The notes below the pieces were generated by a model. It saw only the letters and a program-made list of their open reading frames with translations. It was not told the DNA's origin and did not search any database. 64,000 bases of DNA, taken from positions 1 to 64,000 of the forward strand of contig JBNRMJ010000031.1 in the NCBI GenBank assembly GCA_050309435.1, given 5' to 3'. Source of the DNA: CAYXVJ01 sp050309435. GTDB lineage: Bacteria > Bacillota > Clostridia > Saccharofermentanales > Fastidiosipilaceae. Both the position numbers and the translations under genes were made by a program. Shown here in pieces: positions 50,313 through 58,832 of the stretch; within the stretch, counting starts at the first letter, position 1, and each line of letters opens with the position of its first letter.

Positions 50313-51299
50313 TTAATCATTTTGATATTTCATGCTGTCTCCGGCGCGCTTAACGATCATATTAATGCCGATTTCCTGAGCCAGATAACGCATGTCCTGT
50401 ACCGTCCGGATTTGTTCGGCAGGGCTGTTAGCCGGAATTATCAACAAAAGAACTCGTGTCGAGATATCTTCTCCCGTAAAGTAGTCCCGATGCTGGCTCC
50501 AATACGATCCGGGATCATCGTAATTGGCAATATCATACAGCTTCTCTTCGATATTAGCCCTAATGGCATCCTGATTTTGATAAGTCGGTGCCGTTAAATC
50601 CATACTCATGATCGCGGTGGCTCTGCCATATTCAAAAGTAGAAAATACCGGATAATTATGCGGAAGATTCCTGCCAAAACGGGACTGAAATATCGTTCCG
50701 CGGGAGAAGTTATCCAAGGACCAGATTTCGGCGGGGATCCCTTCAATATTTTCTTCGGGTGAAGGAAGCGAATGCCATAAAACCACGGCTTGACGAATAC
50801 TTCGCGGAACTGCCTTTCCCATGATTTTTATTGTATAAGAAAGATCGAGCCACATCACAGACTCGTCATCCTCCAGCTTTATGTCGAGAGCGGGATCGAT
50901 TATGATTTTATCTCCGATCGCAGGGTAGCTTACCTCTGCTTCATAGAAATCCATAATTCGATTTAGCATAAACGTCCTGCCGAACTCTGTCGCAGTTAAT
51001 TCCAGGATCCATTCATCCAAAACATATGGAAGATCAAGCCTGGCTTTCTTCTCCACGTAATCGCTTGCGGTTTGCGGCAAGTCTTCCCAGAGACCTGCAG
51101 TGGCCAGGGCCAGTCCGGCTTCCCTGCCTGCTGCATCGGCAGCGGCTCTTAAGTTCAGTTCCGCATTATATGCGTAAACAATTTTGGAAAACGAGATCAA
51201 AATCAGCAAGCAAATCGGCAGGCACAGAGCCGTTTCAAGAGAAATACTTCCTTCATTTTTTCTGGAAGCGATCACAGGCTTCTCATTCATTCCCCTCAT
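50313..51299 (-). CDS. TadE-like secreted pilus-assembly/pseudopilin-type protein
   Basis: A 328-residue protein with a type-III-like leader: a charged N-terminus (MRGMNEKPVIASRKNEGSIS), then a hydrophobic helix (LETALCLPICLLILISFSKIVYAY, about 21-44), as in TadE/TadF pseudopilins. The rest is a long extracytoplasmic domain. The Glu near the start of the helix (SLETAL) is the typical +5 Glu. AAAGGAG precedes the ATG and the start lies 17 bp inside the upstream gene, so the three genes of this group form an operon. No Tad ATPase or secretin is in view. Confidence 0.65.
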   Translation of the reverse strand: MRGMNEKPVIASRKNEGSISLETALCLPICLLILISFSKIVYAYNAELNLRAAADAAGREAGLALATAGLWEDLPQTASDYVEKKARLDLPYVLDEWILELTATEFGRTFMLNRIMDFYEAEVSYPAIGDKIIIDPALDIKLEDDESVMWLDLSYTIKIMGKAVPRSIRQAVVLWHSLPSPEENIEGIPAEIWSLDNFSRGTIFQSRFGRNLPHNYPVFSTFEYGRATAIMSMDLTAPTYQNQDAIRANIEEKLYDIANYDDPGSYWSQHRDYFTGEDISTRVLLLIIPANSPAEQIRTVQDMRYLAQEIGINMIVKRAGDSMKYQND

Positions 51300-52788
51300 C
51301 TTGATCTCCTTTCTCTGTTGTATAACTGTTCTGCCTGAATAAAGTAAAACTGTTTGATGGCATATGCTCTTTTGTAATCTTCAAACTCGTCTCCACAGTT
51401 GTGTAGAAAGGACCGCATAGATTCAAATCGATCGTTTCCGCCAAACGAATCAACTGATCGTCGGCGTCGGCAGCCAGCAGAAGATAGAATCTCAAGTAGT
51501 CGCAGTAATCACTGTTCTGATCTCCCCCTTCGATGTAAGGCAGTAAATCTACCGTCTTCCCGTTGAGGAGTGTCTCCATATCGGCGATCGCTTCAGCCTG
51601 AGCTCTGATCAGTAAAAGAAGATACTTCAAAGCCGTGGCATCTATCACGATAGCACCTCCGCTAACCATAGCGATTCCTACGGACAGAATACCTGCGCCG
51701 ACCTCAAGCTTTTTCATTTCGTTTTCATTAAGAAGTAATCCAATAGTCGTTAAGGCAAGACGACCGGCGGTGATCATGCTTGCCGTTATAGCCTTCGTAC
51801 GAACTTCATCTTGAAACCCAAATAGAATGTATTCGCTTTCCAGATCTCTGTAGTGATTCATCTCCTTGATCGGAACACCTCTGAGCGTCTGTCTGCCATC
51901 GATCAGTTTGTCGGCGTTTCTCTGATCCGTCCAGTTCGAGCACATGAGTAAAATATATTCACAAGATAGAAGACGTTCATATACGCCGTTAGTCGGAATA
52001 TCCAGCAGCTCAATACCTTGAGCAAGAATACCGGCAATATTGGAAATACTCTGAGCGCTGCCATTCCCTGCCTCGCGAATATTCACCAACATCGAATCAC
52101 CCAGCCTCTGCTCTTCTTCGGAGAGCTCTGCTTGTTCTGATTCGCTACCGTCGTTTACTCCTGTTTTCTTACTAAAGTAGTCCCGGAAAATAGAAGTTTT
52201 ACCCTCATTCTCTTGATTACCCAGGAAAGCATTTAATGAATTTAAGCTTTCTTCAAGAAGCCGGTTTGCTAGAAGAGATTGAAGCTGATCTCCAAGTGAT
52301 TCACCTTCACTAATCTCAATATCCTCAAATATATTGCCTTGCTCCGCCTCGCTTGCAAATTGATTTTTCATCGAATGGATAAGATTGCTCTTCTCAAGTA
52401 TGTTATGGATCATGATCTGCGGATATAAGAGTTTTAAATAAGAGCAGATTTGTTCCTTTATAACCGTCGGTTCATTCAAAGGGGATTTGGCAGATAATTT
52501 TAAGTCATAACTTTCATAGCCTCTTAATTCCGACTCAATAAATGTATTTATCCCGGACGGTAAGGTCGCTTCACGATAGCCCAGGAGACCGTATTGGTCT
52601 GCGAGATCTTCATCGTAGGATGCTAAAACTGCATCACCGGCCAGATCAATCGCGCGTCCTGCCCGTAATTCAAGATCATGTTGCTTCGAGGCGGCTATCA
52701 GACTTATTTCTAAAATCAGTAAAGCCACCATCACAATCGCCAGAAAAAGACTGATACCACCTTCGCAGGCACGTTTATTCATACTCAT
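51283..52788 (-). CDS. DUF5702 (TadG-like) surface protein
   Basis: A 501-residue protein with an N-terminal membrane helix (GGISLFLAIVMVALLILEISLIAASKQ, about 10-35) after a short basic start, followed by RAIDLAGDAVLASYDEDLADQYGLLGY, a pattern of the DUF5702 family found beside Tad pilus genes in Clostridia. The large extracytoplasmic part is mostly helical. ATG 52788 (AGG nine bases before) lies inside the preceding TadE-like gene; the ORF extends upstream but is out of family. Function: likely minor pilin or envelope component (inference). Confidence 0.65.
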   Translation of the reverse strand: MSMNKRACEGGISLFLAIVMVALLILEISLIAASKQHDLELRAGRAIDLAGDAVLASYDEDLADQYGLLGYREATLPSGINTFIESELRGYESYDLKLSAKSPLNEPTVIKEQICSYLKLLYPQIMIHNILEKSNLIHSMKNQFASEAEQGNIFEDIEISEGESLGDQLQSLLANRLLEESLNSLNAFLGNQENEGKTSIFRDYFSKKTGVNDGSESEQAELSEEEQRLGDSMLVNIREAGNGSAQSISNIAGILAQGIELLDIPTNGVYERLLSCEYILLMCSNWTDQRNADKLIDGRQTLRGVPIKEMNHYRDLESEYILFGFQDEVRTKAITASMITAGRLALTTIGLLLNENEMKKLEVGAGILSVGIAMVSGGAIVIDATALKYLLLLIRAQAEAIADMETLLNGKTVDLLPYIEGGDQNSDYCDYLRFYLLLAADADDQLIRLAETIDLNLCGPFYTTVETSLKITKEHMPSNSFTLFRQNSYTTEKGDQDEGNE

Positions 52789-53065
52789 TGTCCAAAACCT
52801 CGAGTATAAACGCCGCCTGGTCTTCAATGTAAATACAAAAACGAAGCAGATCCACGGGACTGGTCCGTACATCCGAAGGAAAGCCGTCCTTCCGAAAACA
52901 TAAGCGGTATATTTCCGTGCTCTCCAGGCGGTCTGCCGACTGTGCTGCTTCACGCAGAGCATTACGACGAGTATCTTCATATGCATCAACAGACTTTAGT
53001 ACGACCGCGGTGACCAAGCCGATCGTCAGCGGAACTATAATTGCTGCTTCCAGAGAGAATCCCAT
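52775..53065 (-). CDS. TadE-like small pseudopilin-type protein
   Basis: A 96-residue protein starting MGFSLEAAIIVPLTIGLVTAVVLKSVDAY: a short leader, Ser-Leu-Glu-Ala, and a 22-residue membrane helix, as in TadE pseudopilins. The remainder is a small soluble tail. It is the first gene of the three-gene operon; its ribosome site (AGGAGGTG) is inside the 3' arm of a terminator-like hairpin, so expression may be regulated. Confidence 0.65.
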   Translation of the reverse strand: MGFSLEAAIIVPLTIGLVTAVVLKSVDAYEDTRRNALREAAQSADRLESTEIYRLCFRKDGFPSDVRTSPVDLLRFCIYIEDQAAFILEVLDNEYE

Positions 53066-53112
53066 AAAAAAACACCTCCTTGCATTGTTAATGTAACGTG
53101 TTGGAAGGTGTT
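53066..53112 (-). terminator. terminator-like hairpin of dtd whose 3' arm carries the next ribosome site
   Basis: On the minus strand AACACCTTCC (53112-53103) pairs with the region GGAGGTGTT (53079-53071), followed by a run of seven T, then the ATG of the TadE-like gene at 53065. The stem and T-tract look like an intrinsic terminator of the upstream dtd transcript, yet the ribosome site AGGAGG of the next gene is in the 3' arm. Read-through transcripts would have a masked site. Confidence 0.6.
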
Positions 53113-53180
53113 ATGATTTCGATCATTTAAACCAAATATTAGATTTTTCCCTGTGATTCCAAAATCACGATCAGCAGTAT

Positions 53181-53618
53181 CTATTTCTCAATCAGAAAAG
53201 TAACAGGACCATCGTTGATCAGCCGGACGTCCATATCGCCTCCGAATGATCCTTGTTTTACCGGAACGTCGTATTTATCAAGTTCGTCACAGAAGTATTC
53301 ATATAGCGCTTCTGCCGCATCAGGCTCCATCGCCTGATCAAAACCCGGCCGGTTACCCTTCGCTGTATTGCCGTATAAGGTGAATTGCGAGACAACCAGA
53401 ACCTCACCGCCGATGTCTTTTACCGAGAGGTTCATCTTCCCGGCTTCATCCGAAAAAATACGCAGATTGGCTACCTTTCTGGCAATAAACTCCGCTTCAC
53501 TGCGACTGTCGGTCTTGGCAATTCCAAGCAATAACAGTATCCCGTTTCCGATCTCGGATACTAATTGATCGTCAATCGAAACCGAAGCTTCCGTGACTCT
53601 CTGTACTAAAGCCCGCAT
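53181..53618 (-). CDS. dtd: D-aminoacyl-tRNA deacylase
   Basis: Dtd removes D-amino acids (and glycine from mischarged tRNA-Ala) from tRNA. The 145-residue protein has all family motifs: MRALVQRVTEASVSIDDQLVSEIGNGILLLLG, the active-site SQFTLYG near 79-85, NRPGFDQAM, and the C-terminal Gly-cisPro motif NDGPVTFLIEK. Length is typical (145). It starts 3 bp after the stop of the MgsA-like gene, so the two are co-transcribed. Confidence 0.96.
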   Translation of the reverse strand: MRALVQRVTEASVSIDDQLVSEIGNGILLLLGIAKTDSRSEAEFIARKVANLRIFSDEAGKMNLSVKDIGGEVLVVSQFTLYGNTAKGNRPGFDQAMEPDAAEALYEYFCDELDKYDVPVKQGSFGGDMDVRLINDGPVTFLIEK

Positions 53619-53621
53619 ATC

Positions 53622-54011
53622 TTAATGGACAAGATTACGCCAATCGAGATCACCGCGATCGATAGCAAGAACAAGAATTTCGGCTGCTGCAATATTACTG
53701 GCATAAGGAATGCTGTTGATATCGCATGAAATCATCAAAGGATTTTGGACATCGTAATTATCATTATTGGGATCACGCAGATAAAGAACCGCATCGATTT
53801 CGTTGAATCGTGCACGAGAAGCGAACTGCTCTAAACCGCTGGCGATATCGGTGGCCACGCCATGAACGTTCAATCCGGTTCCGGCTTCCAGCAATTTCGC
53901 CGTATTCTGCGTGGAGTAGAGATCATGGGGCGCTAATATCTGACTATAGGCGAGACAAAAGTTCACCAGTAGCTCGTTTTTTCTCTGATCAGCCAACACA
54001 ACAATTTTCAC
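53622..54011 (-). CDS. MgsA-like protein with altered active site
   Basis: A 129-residue protein with the fold pattern of methylglyoxal synthase: MKIVVLADQRKNELLVNFC, LYSTQNTAKLLEAGTGLNVHGV, DAVLYLRDPNN and the C-terminal DINSIPYASNIAAAEILV, as in MgsA (VLYATGTTGNLI, FFWDPL, WNIPVATNVATADFI). Key positions differ: the His of ALVAHDHCK is Asp or another residue, the GGDQQ motif with the catalytic Asp reads SGLEQ, and His98 is lost. It sits where mgsA often follows mre genes in Clostridia. It may be inactive or have another role. Confidence 0.7.
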   Translation of the reverse strand: MKIVVLADQRKNELLVNFCLAYSQILAPHDLYSTQNTAKLLEAGTGLNVHGVATDIASGLEQFASRARFNEIDAVLYLRDPNNDNYDVQNPLMISCDINSIPYASNIAAAEILVLAIDRGDLDWRNLVH

Positions 54012-54138
54012 ATTCTACCTCCAAGACGAGCGAGTCTATACTACGCACGAACCAACATCTATAATTTCAGCTAAGAATAGCCGTTACGGCTATTTTACTA
54101 ATGAATCAAGGGAATATCAAGATAAATCTACAATTGAG

Positions 54139-56442
54139 CTATTCTATACCGGGCAAAAGACTTATATCGCCGATTTTGTATACTTCGTCAGAAAAATATG
54201 CGTCAAACATCGCTCTGGCTACACGGGATGTGGCAGCTCCTCTGGCACCGGTCTCAATGACTACGGCTACGGCAACCTGCGGATCATCATAAGGCGCAAA
54301 AGCCACATAAAGACCGTCGGTGGTCGGCCCGTGATTGGCAACCAGTGTTTCGGCCGTACCTGTCTTACCGGCTACCTGATAAGGTGCCGTTTCGAATATG
54401 GTCCGAACGGTAGACATTTCATCTGTTGTCATCAAATGCATGGCATCTCTGACCTCGGTAAGTAAAGCATCGTTTAAATTCAACTGCGTCGAAGTCATCC
54501 CGGCTTTCATGGTCACGGTACCATCGGCAGCTTGTACTTCATCGATAATATGAACAGGAGCCAGTTCACCTGTAGCTATGGCGCCTGTTGCTCTTGCCAG
54601 TTGCAGAACCGTAAGAGAGTTCAGACCCTGACCAATGGAACTTTGAGCCGTGTCGGCAGGATACCAGGACTGATTTGCCGGATCCTGATTGTACATGATT
54701 TTGCTTTCACGGGACGCATTGATGCCGGCGGACTCGCCGTAAAGCTCGATACCACTGCGCAAGCCCAAGCCGAGCATGGTAGTCATTTCGGATAAATCAT
54801 CGATACCCATGTCGACCGACTTTTCATAGAAATACACGTTACAAGAATAAGCGATCGCATGACCCAGATCCACATAGCCATGTTCGTCTTCGCAACCGAA
54901 CCTCATACCGTCTATCTCATAATAACCGGGACAAAAAACCTGCGTGTAAGGGTTAACGGTACCACTGTGTAAAAGTGCGGCCGCCGTAAAGATCTTAAAG
55001 GTAGAACCGGGTGCTTTGGGTAACGCGATCGCACGATTCAGCATAGGAATTTTCTCGGAATCGGTCAGGTACTTGGCCACGCGATCGGCAGCATCTTCGT
55101 CATCTGCCATATCGATAAAATCCTGCGGGTTAAAGGTTGGCAAGCTGGCCATCGCCAGTACCGCTCCGTTGTTCTTTAAGTCAATCATGACCGCAGCCCC
55201 GCTGCTTTCCGGGAAACCCACGAAGGCATTATCGTTGTTATAGATATCAATCATTTCCGCCAGACTCTCGACGGCGGCTTTCTGCACTTTCATATCGATC
55301 GTAAGCTTGACGTCGTCACCGGGTGACGGAACGAAGTCCTCGACTTCCGACACGAAATTGCCCTCGGGACCGTCCTTTCCCCAAATATTGTAGACGGAAT
55401 ACGTCGACTCTCCATGCAGATACCGCTCGGTTACCAGTTCAATGCCGGATTTTCCAACGATGTCATCCGGCGAATACCCCGACGAGGCCAGTTGAGCATA
55501 TTGCTCGGCTGAAATAAGTCCAACATGGCCGATTACAGGCGCCAGATATACGGCATCTTCCGCATATCGGCGAACAGGCTCCGTCGTTGTAACGGCTCCC
55601 ATAAAGCGGAAATTCTGCTCTTCGAAGATTGTCATAAGATCGTCGGGAATATCTCTGGCGATCAATACGGGCGTTCCTTGAATAAAACTCCAGTTGTTCA
55701 GATAGATCTGAAAACGCAGTCGAACGATTCTTTCTTTGTCACGCGGGCCGTAAGATTCGTCGACACCAAAGCGTGTATAAGCCAGATAATCATAAAAATC
55801 ACGGGCTTTGGTCTTGACATATCGTTTATCTCTATAGTCGCTTTCAACCCCTTCGGGAAGATCCTGTAGTCCCAGATAATTTCTGTTTTTCTGCCAGTAA
55901 ATCATGTCGGCGTCATCCATGGCAAAGCTCATTCGCCGGATATCCAGATAGTTATCGATTGCCTTTCCGTATTCGATATCATACGACTCGAGTGTCTTTG
56001 CCAAATCGAGTAAGACTTCATTGAACGCCTCATTCTCGAGATCCGCATAAGCCCAATAAAGCATATTTACGTCTCTCGAAGAGGCCAGCTCTACACCATT
56101 ACGGTCCAGTATCCTGCCGCGGGCTGTCTTTACGGCGATCTGACGTCTGGACCCGCTGTCTTCTTGTCTGTTGATGCCTTCCGTGGCATTAAGATGCAAG
56201 TTAGTTGCCGATACGAACATAGCGGTAAACGCAATCATTAAAACAAAAAGCAAAACCACGTTTCTGTTGCGTATCGTGTGCATCAGCCGGGAACCAAGTT
56301 TCTCTTCTTCCTCGATCCCGGGCAGTGCAGCGGCATCCATAAACGGCTGCGCTTTGTCACCGCGACGCCAAGGCCTGAAAATTTTCGATCTTGATTCTTC
56401 TTCGTGTATCTGTCTGTTCTTATCATTGTTTTCGTTTACCAT
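54139..56442 (-). CDS. mrdA: penicillin-binding protein 2 (cell elongation transpeptidase)
   Basis: A 767-residue class B PBP that crosslinks peptidoglycan during elongation with RodA. It has a basic N-terminus, one membrane helix (about 60-82), the dimerisation domain (to about 370), then the transpeptidase core with Ser-x-x-Lys in APGSTFKIFTAAALL, Ser-x-Asn in IAYSCNVYFYE and the KTG triad in VAGKTGTAETLV. GGGAGG lies before the ATG, which is inside the end of mreD. It belongs to the mreC-mreD-mrdA shape operon. Confidence 0.94.
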   Translation of the reverse strand: MVNENNDKNRQIHEEESRSKIFRPWRRGDKAQPFMDAAALPGIEEEEKLGSRLMHTIRNRNVVLLFVLMIAFTAMFVSATNLHLNATEGINRQEDSGSRRQIAVKTARGRILDRNGVELASSRDVNMLYWAYADLENEAFNEVLLDLAKTLESYDIEYGKAIDNYLDIRRMSFAMDDADMIYWQKNRNYLGLQDLPEGVESDYRDKRYVKTKARDFYDYLAYTRFGVDESYGPRDKERIVRLRFQIYLNNWSFIQGTPVLIARDIPDDLMTIFEEQNFRFMGAVTTTEPVRRYAEDAVYLAPVIGHVGLISAEQYAQLASSGYSPDDIVGKSGIELVTERYLHGESTYSVYNIWGKDGPEGNFVSEVEDFVPSPGDDVKLTIDMKVQKAAVESLAEMIDIYNNDNAFVGFPESSGAAVMIDLKNNGAVLAMASLPTFNPQDFIDMADDEDAADRVAKYLTDSEKIPMLNRAIALPKAPGSTFKIFTAAALLHSGTVNPYTQVFCPGYYEIDGMRFGCEDEHGYVDLGHAIAYSCNVYFYEKSVDMGIDDLSEMTTMLGLGLRSGIELYGESAGINASRESKIMYNQDPANQSWYPADTAQSSIGQGLNSLTVLQLARATGAIATGELAPVHIIDEVQAADGTVTMKAGMTSTQLNLNDALLTEVRDAMHLMTTDEMSTVRTIFETAPYQVAGKTGTAETLVANHGPTTDGLYVAFAPYDDPQVAVAVVIETGARGAATSRVARAMFDAYFSDEVYKIGDISLLPGIE

Positions 56443-57002
56443 CCGGCAGACCTCCCCTCTCTTTCGACATGACCGAGTTCCGGCCTGCGCTTATAGGGGC
56501 CAAAATAACGCAGTAAAATAAACATGGGAACCATGATGACAAGATTCCAGAATACAGCAGACAGGATATCGTTAAGTAAAATGCCGATATCCATACGGCC
56601 TGTCGGAATATCTTGTACAAGTATCGAGAGCCGTAAAATAACTCTGACCGAGATCTCATAAAACACCGTGCAGATTGCCGTACTCAAAAGAGCGGGCAAT
56701 ATACTGCGCATCAGTTTTCGTTTGAAAAGTCGTGTGGAACTGATTGCAGCGATCATAAAGAGAAGCATGCCGGTACCGATACCCCTGCCGCTGTAAAAAT
56801 CCTGGAGAAAACCTCCCAGTAAACCGATTGCAAGACCATCGGCAAATCCAAACTGGTAGCCGCTTAATACAGCCAAAACAAATAATAGGTTGGGTTTTAC
56901 TTCGGTGCCGCCTTTATTTGGCCAGGCAGATTGCATCGCGAAGAATAAACACAGATAGAACCCATAAGCAAGGACAATTCTAATTTTAGATTTATGTTTC
57001 AT
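56436..57002 (-). CDS. mreD: rod shape-determining protein MreD
   Basis: A 188-residue integral membrane protein with about five helices. Family features: KPNLLFVLAVLSGYQFGFADGLAIGLLGGFLQDFYSGRGIGTGMLLFMIAA. MreD joins MreC in the cell-elongation complex. Its ATG overlaps the mreC stop (ATGA) and its end overlaps mrdA by 7 bp, so it is translated together with them. Divergence is usual for this family; assignment rests on context and the GG-rich membrane motif. Confidence 0.88.
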   Translation of the reverse strand: MKHKSKIRIVLAYGFYLCLFFAMQSAWPNKGGTEVKPNLLFVLAVLSGYQFGFADGLAIGLLGGFLQDFYSGRGIGTGMLLFMIAAISSTRLFKRKLMRSILPALLSTAICTVFYEISVRVILRLSILVQDIPTGRMDIGILLNDILSAVFWNLVIMVPMFILLRYFGPYKRRPELGHVEREGRSAGW

Positions 57003-57901
57003 CGGTTTGTCTGGCCTTTCAATACGAAGACATCGGTCAACCCGATATATTCGGCATATGGCTCCAGCTCGGCGCGAATGTGACCTTCTTCCTCGTATAT
57101 ACGACTGATACGTCCGATCGGCAGACCCAATGGGTAAAATCCGCCGTTTCCGGATGTAATCAATTCATCGCCTATTTTCAAATTGGCGTTTTCGGGTATA
57201 TTATCAACCATCACAAGGGAGGTCCCCTTCAAACTGATGTCGCCGAAAACCCGTACCACGGCACCATCGGTACGGTTAATCTTGGCAGACACGACGGATC
57301 CCTCGTTGATAAAAGGCAAGACAGTAGACGAGTAATCGTCAGCCATTAATATTCTGCCAACAAGATTCATCTCGCTGTCCACGACCGGAAAACTAAGTTG
57401 ATCATCCGTGATTACCAGACCATCATCTGCTCCGATATCAATACGAAAGACATCGAACCAGGTACCAAAAGGCTGACTGATCACGTTGGCATGAAGTACA
57501 TCATAATGATCATAGGTTTCTTGTATTTTCAGTGCTTCGCGCAACTCCTGATATTTCAGGTTCTCACCTTCGAGCTTCTTGATTGTTTGCTTTAACTCGG
57601 CAAGCTCTTCTTTAAGTTTCTCGTTCTCGGCTTGAATCTCGAGTCCGGACTGAAATGAGTTGAAGATATCTCCGACACGATCACGCACATCACCTGCTGC
57701 TTTCTGTATCGGAACTAAAACAGCAGCAGCCGGACCCAGTAAACGGTTCACATAACTTCCGGGTATAAGAGACCAGACCGCCAGTCCCAAACTCAGGACG
57801 ACAGCCAGAAATATGACGGTAATACGATTTGGTTTAAACTTAGCCAATATCAAACACCAAACTTTATCGTTAATACGACTTTCCGGTAAGAACCGGATCA
57901 T
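56999..57901 (-). CDS. mreC: rod shape-determining protein MreC
   Basis: A 300-residue bitopic protein with one N-terminal membrane helix (about 27-47), a coiled coil (about 75-125, AENEKLKEELAELKQTIKKLEGEN), and the periplasmic/extracytoplasmic beta domain with NVISQPFGTWFDVFRIDIGADDGL, DDYSSTVLPFIN and GELITSGNGGFYPLGLPIGRI-like sequence. The ATG at 57901 has a poor ribosome site, so the true start may be further in. It lies 90 bp behind radC. No mreB is present in the cluster. Confidence 0.93.
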   Translation of the reverse strand: MIRFLPESRINDKVWCLILAKFKPNRITVIFLAVVLSLGLAVWSLIPGSYVNRLLGPAAAVLVPIQKAAGDVRDRVGDIFNSFQSGLEIQAENEKLKEELAELKQTIKKLEGENLKYQELREALKIQETYDHYDVLHANVISQPFGTWFDVFRIDIGADDGLVITDDQLSFPVVDSEMNLVGRILMADDYSSTVLPFINEGSVVSAKINRTDGAVVRVFGDISLKGTSLVMVDNIPENANLKIGDELITSGNGGFYPLGLPIGRISRIYEEEGHIRAELEPYAEYIGLTDVFVLKGQTNR

Positions 57902-57991
57902 GTAGCCGTTATGCTATAAACTCTCAGATTATTCTCTTTATGATACAAGACCGGAACCGTAATCACAATTCACCTTGAAGCAGCTTTCGAT

Positions 57992-58696
57992 TTACGACCA
58001 TAGCCTTGTTATCTGTCTGATGCTGGAATAACCTTCATGTGCTACAACAATGTGATCTTGCAGTTCTACCCCGATCAGGCGGGATGCTTCCAGAATGGAC
58101 TTCGTAGCCGCTATATCCTGCGTGCTGGGTGTCGGATCTCCGCTGGGATGATTATGGACAAGAATAATGCCGGCGGCATTGGCTCGCACCGCTTCTCGCA
58201 ACAGATCGCGGGGTTGAATCAATATCGACGCCAAACCGCCTTCAGAAACACGCAGGCGACGAATCAAACGCTGTTTGGTATCGAGAATCAGCATCACAAG
58301 CTGCTCTCGGGGTTTTCCTTTCAGGTCAGCAGAGATATAGGCGGCCACTTTAGCCGGGCTGTTCATCAGCATACGTTCGGCAGTGCTGACTACCGAAGCT
58401 CGTTTACCGATCTCGGCAGCGGCCTGCAGCTGGATCGCTTTTACCCTTCCGATCCCGTCGATCGAACGCAACTCCTCCAGACTCAGGTCCGTTAAAAAAT
58501 TGAGACCTCCCCCGTTTTGTTCATCGTCGAAACGAAGAATCAAGGCACGGGCGAGGTCTAAGGCACTTTTCGCTTTAGAACCGGTACGTAAAATAATAGC
58601 CAGCAATTCCGCATCGCTCAATGCGGCTGCGCCGTGCCGCTCCAATTTCTCGTAAGGCCGCTCGCCAAGCGGCAGTTGCAGGATACCTTTCGCCAT
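57992..58696 (-). CDS. radC: RadC/JAMM-domain protein
   Basis: A 234-residue protein with an N-terminal helix-hairpin-helix part (IDGIGRVKAIQLQAAAEIGKR) and a C-terminal JAB1/MPN metalloprotease-like domain with HNHPSGDPTPSTQD (His-x-His-x10-Asp zinc ligands) and the earlier Glu. RadC is widespread; its cellular role is unsettled despite the name. AAAGGAG precedes the ATG. Placed before mreC as usual in Bacillota (radC-mreB-mreC), but mreB is absent here. Confidence 0.95.
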   Translation of the reverse strand: MAKGILQLPLGERPYEKLERHGAAALSDAELLAIILRTGSKAKSALDLARALILRFDDEQNGGGLNFLTDLSLEELRSIDGIGRVKAIQLQAAAEIGKRASVVSTAERMLMNSPAKVAAYISADLKGKPREQLVMLILDTKQRLIRRLRVSEGGLASILIQPRDLLREAVRANAAGIILVHNHPSGDPTPSTQDIAATKSILEASRLIGVELQDHIVVAHEGYSSIRQITRLWS

Positions 58697-58773
58697 TGTT
58701 GTACTCCTTTGTGTTTATTTGATAGGAATCCGAAACGGATCGCCTATCGCCTCTTCTCACACAGGAATTAAAC

Positions 58774-58790
58774 TCTGCCGACCGGCAGCC
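58774..58790 (-). terminator. weak terminator candidate after asnS
   Basis: On the minus strand CTGCCG/CGGCAG with a short loop is followed by AGTTTAATT. The T-tract is poor, so this is uncertain. The rest of the 136-bp gap to radC shows nothing. Confidence 0.35.
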
Positions 58791-58832
58791 TGTCAGATCA
58801 CTATAAAGTTATTTCGATTCCCAAGAACTTTC

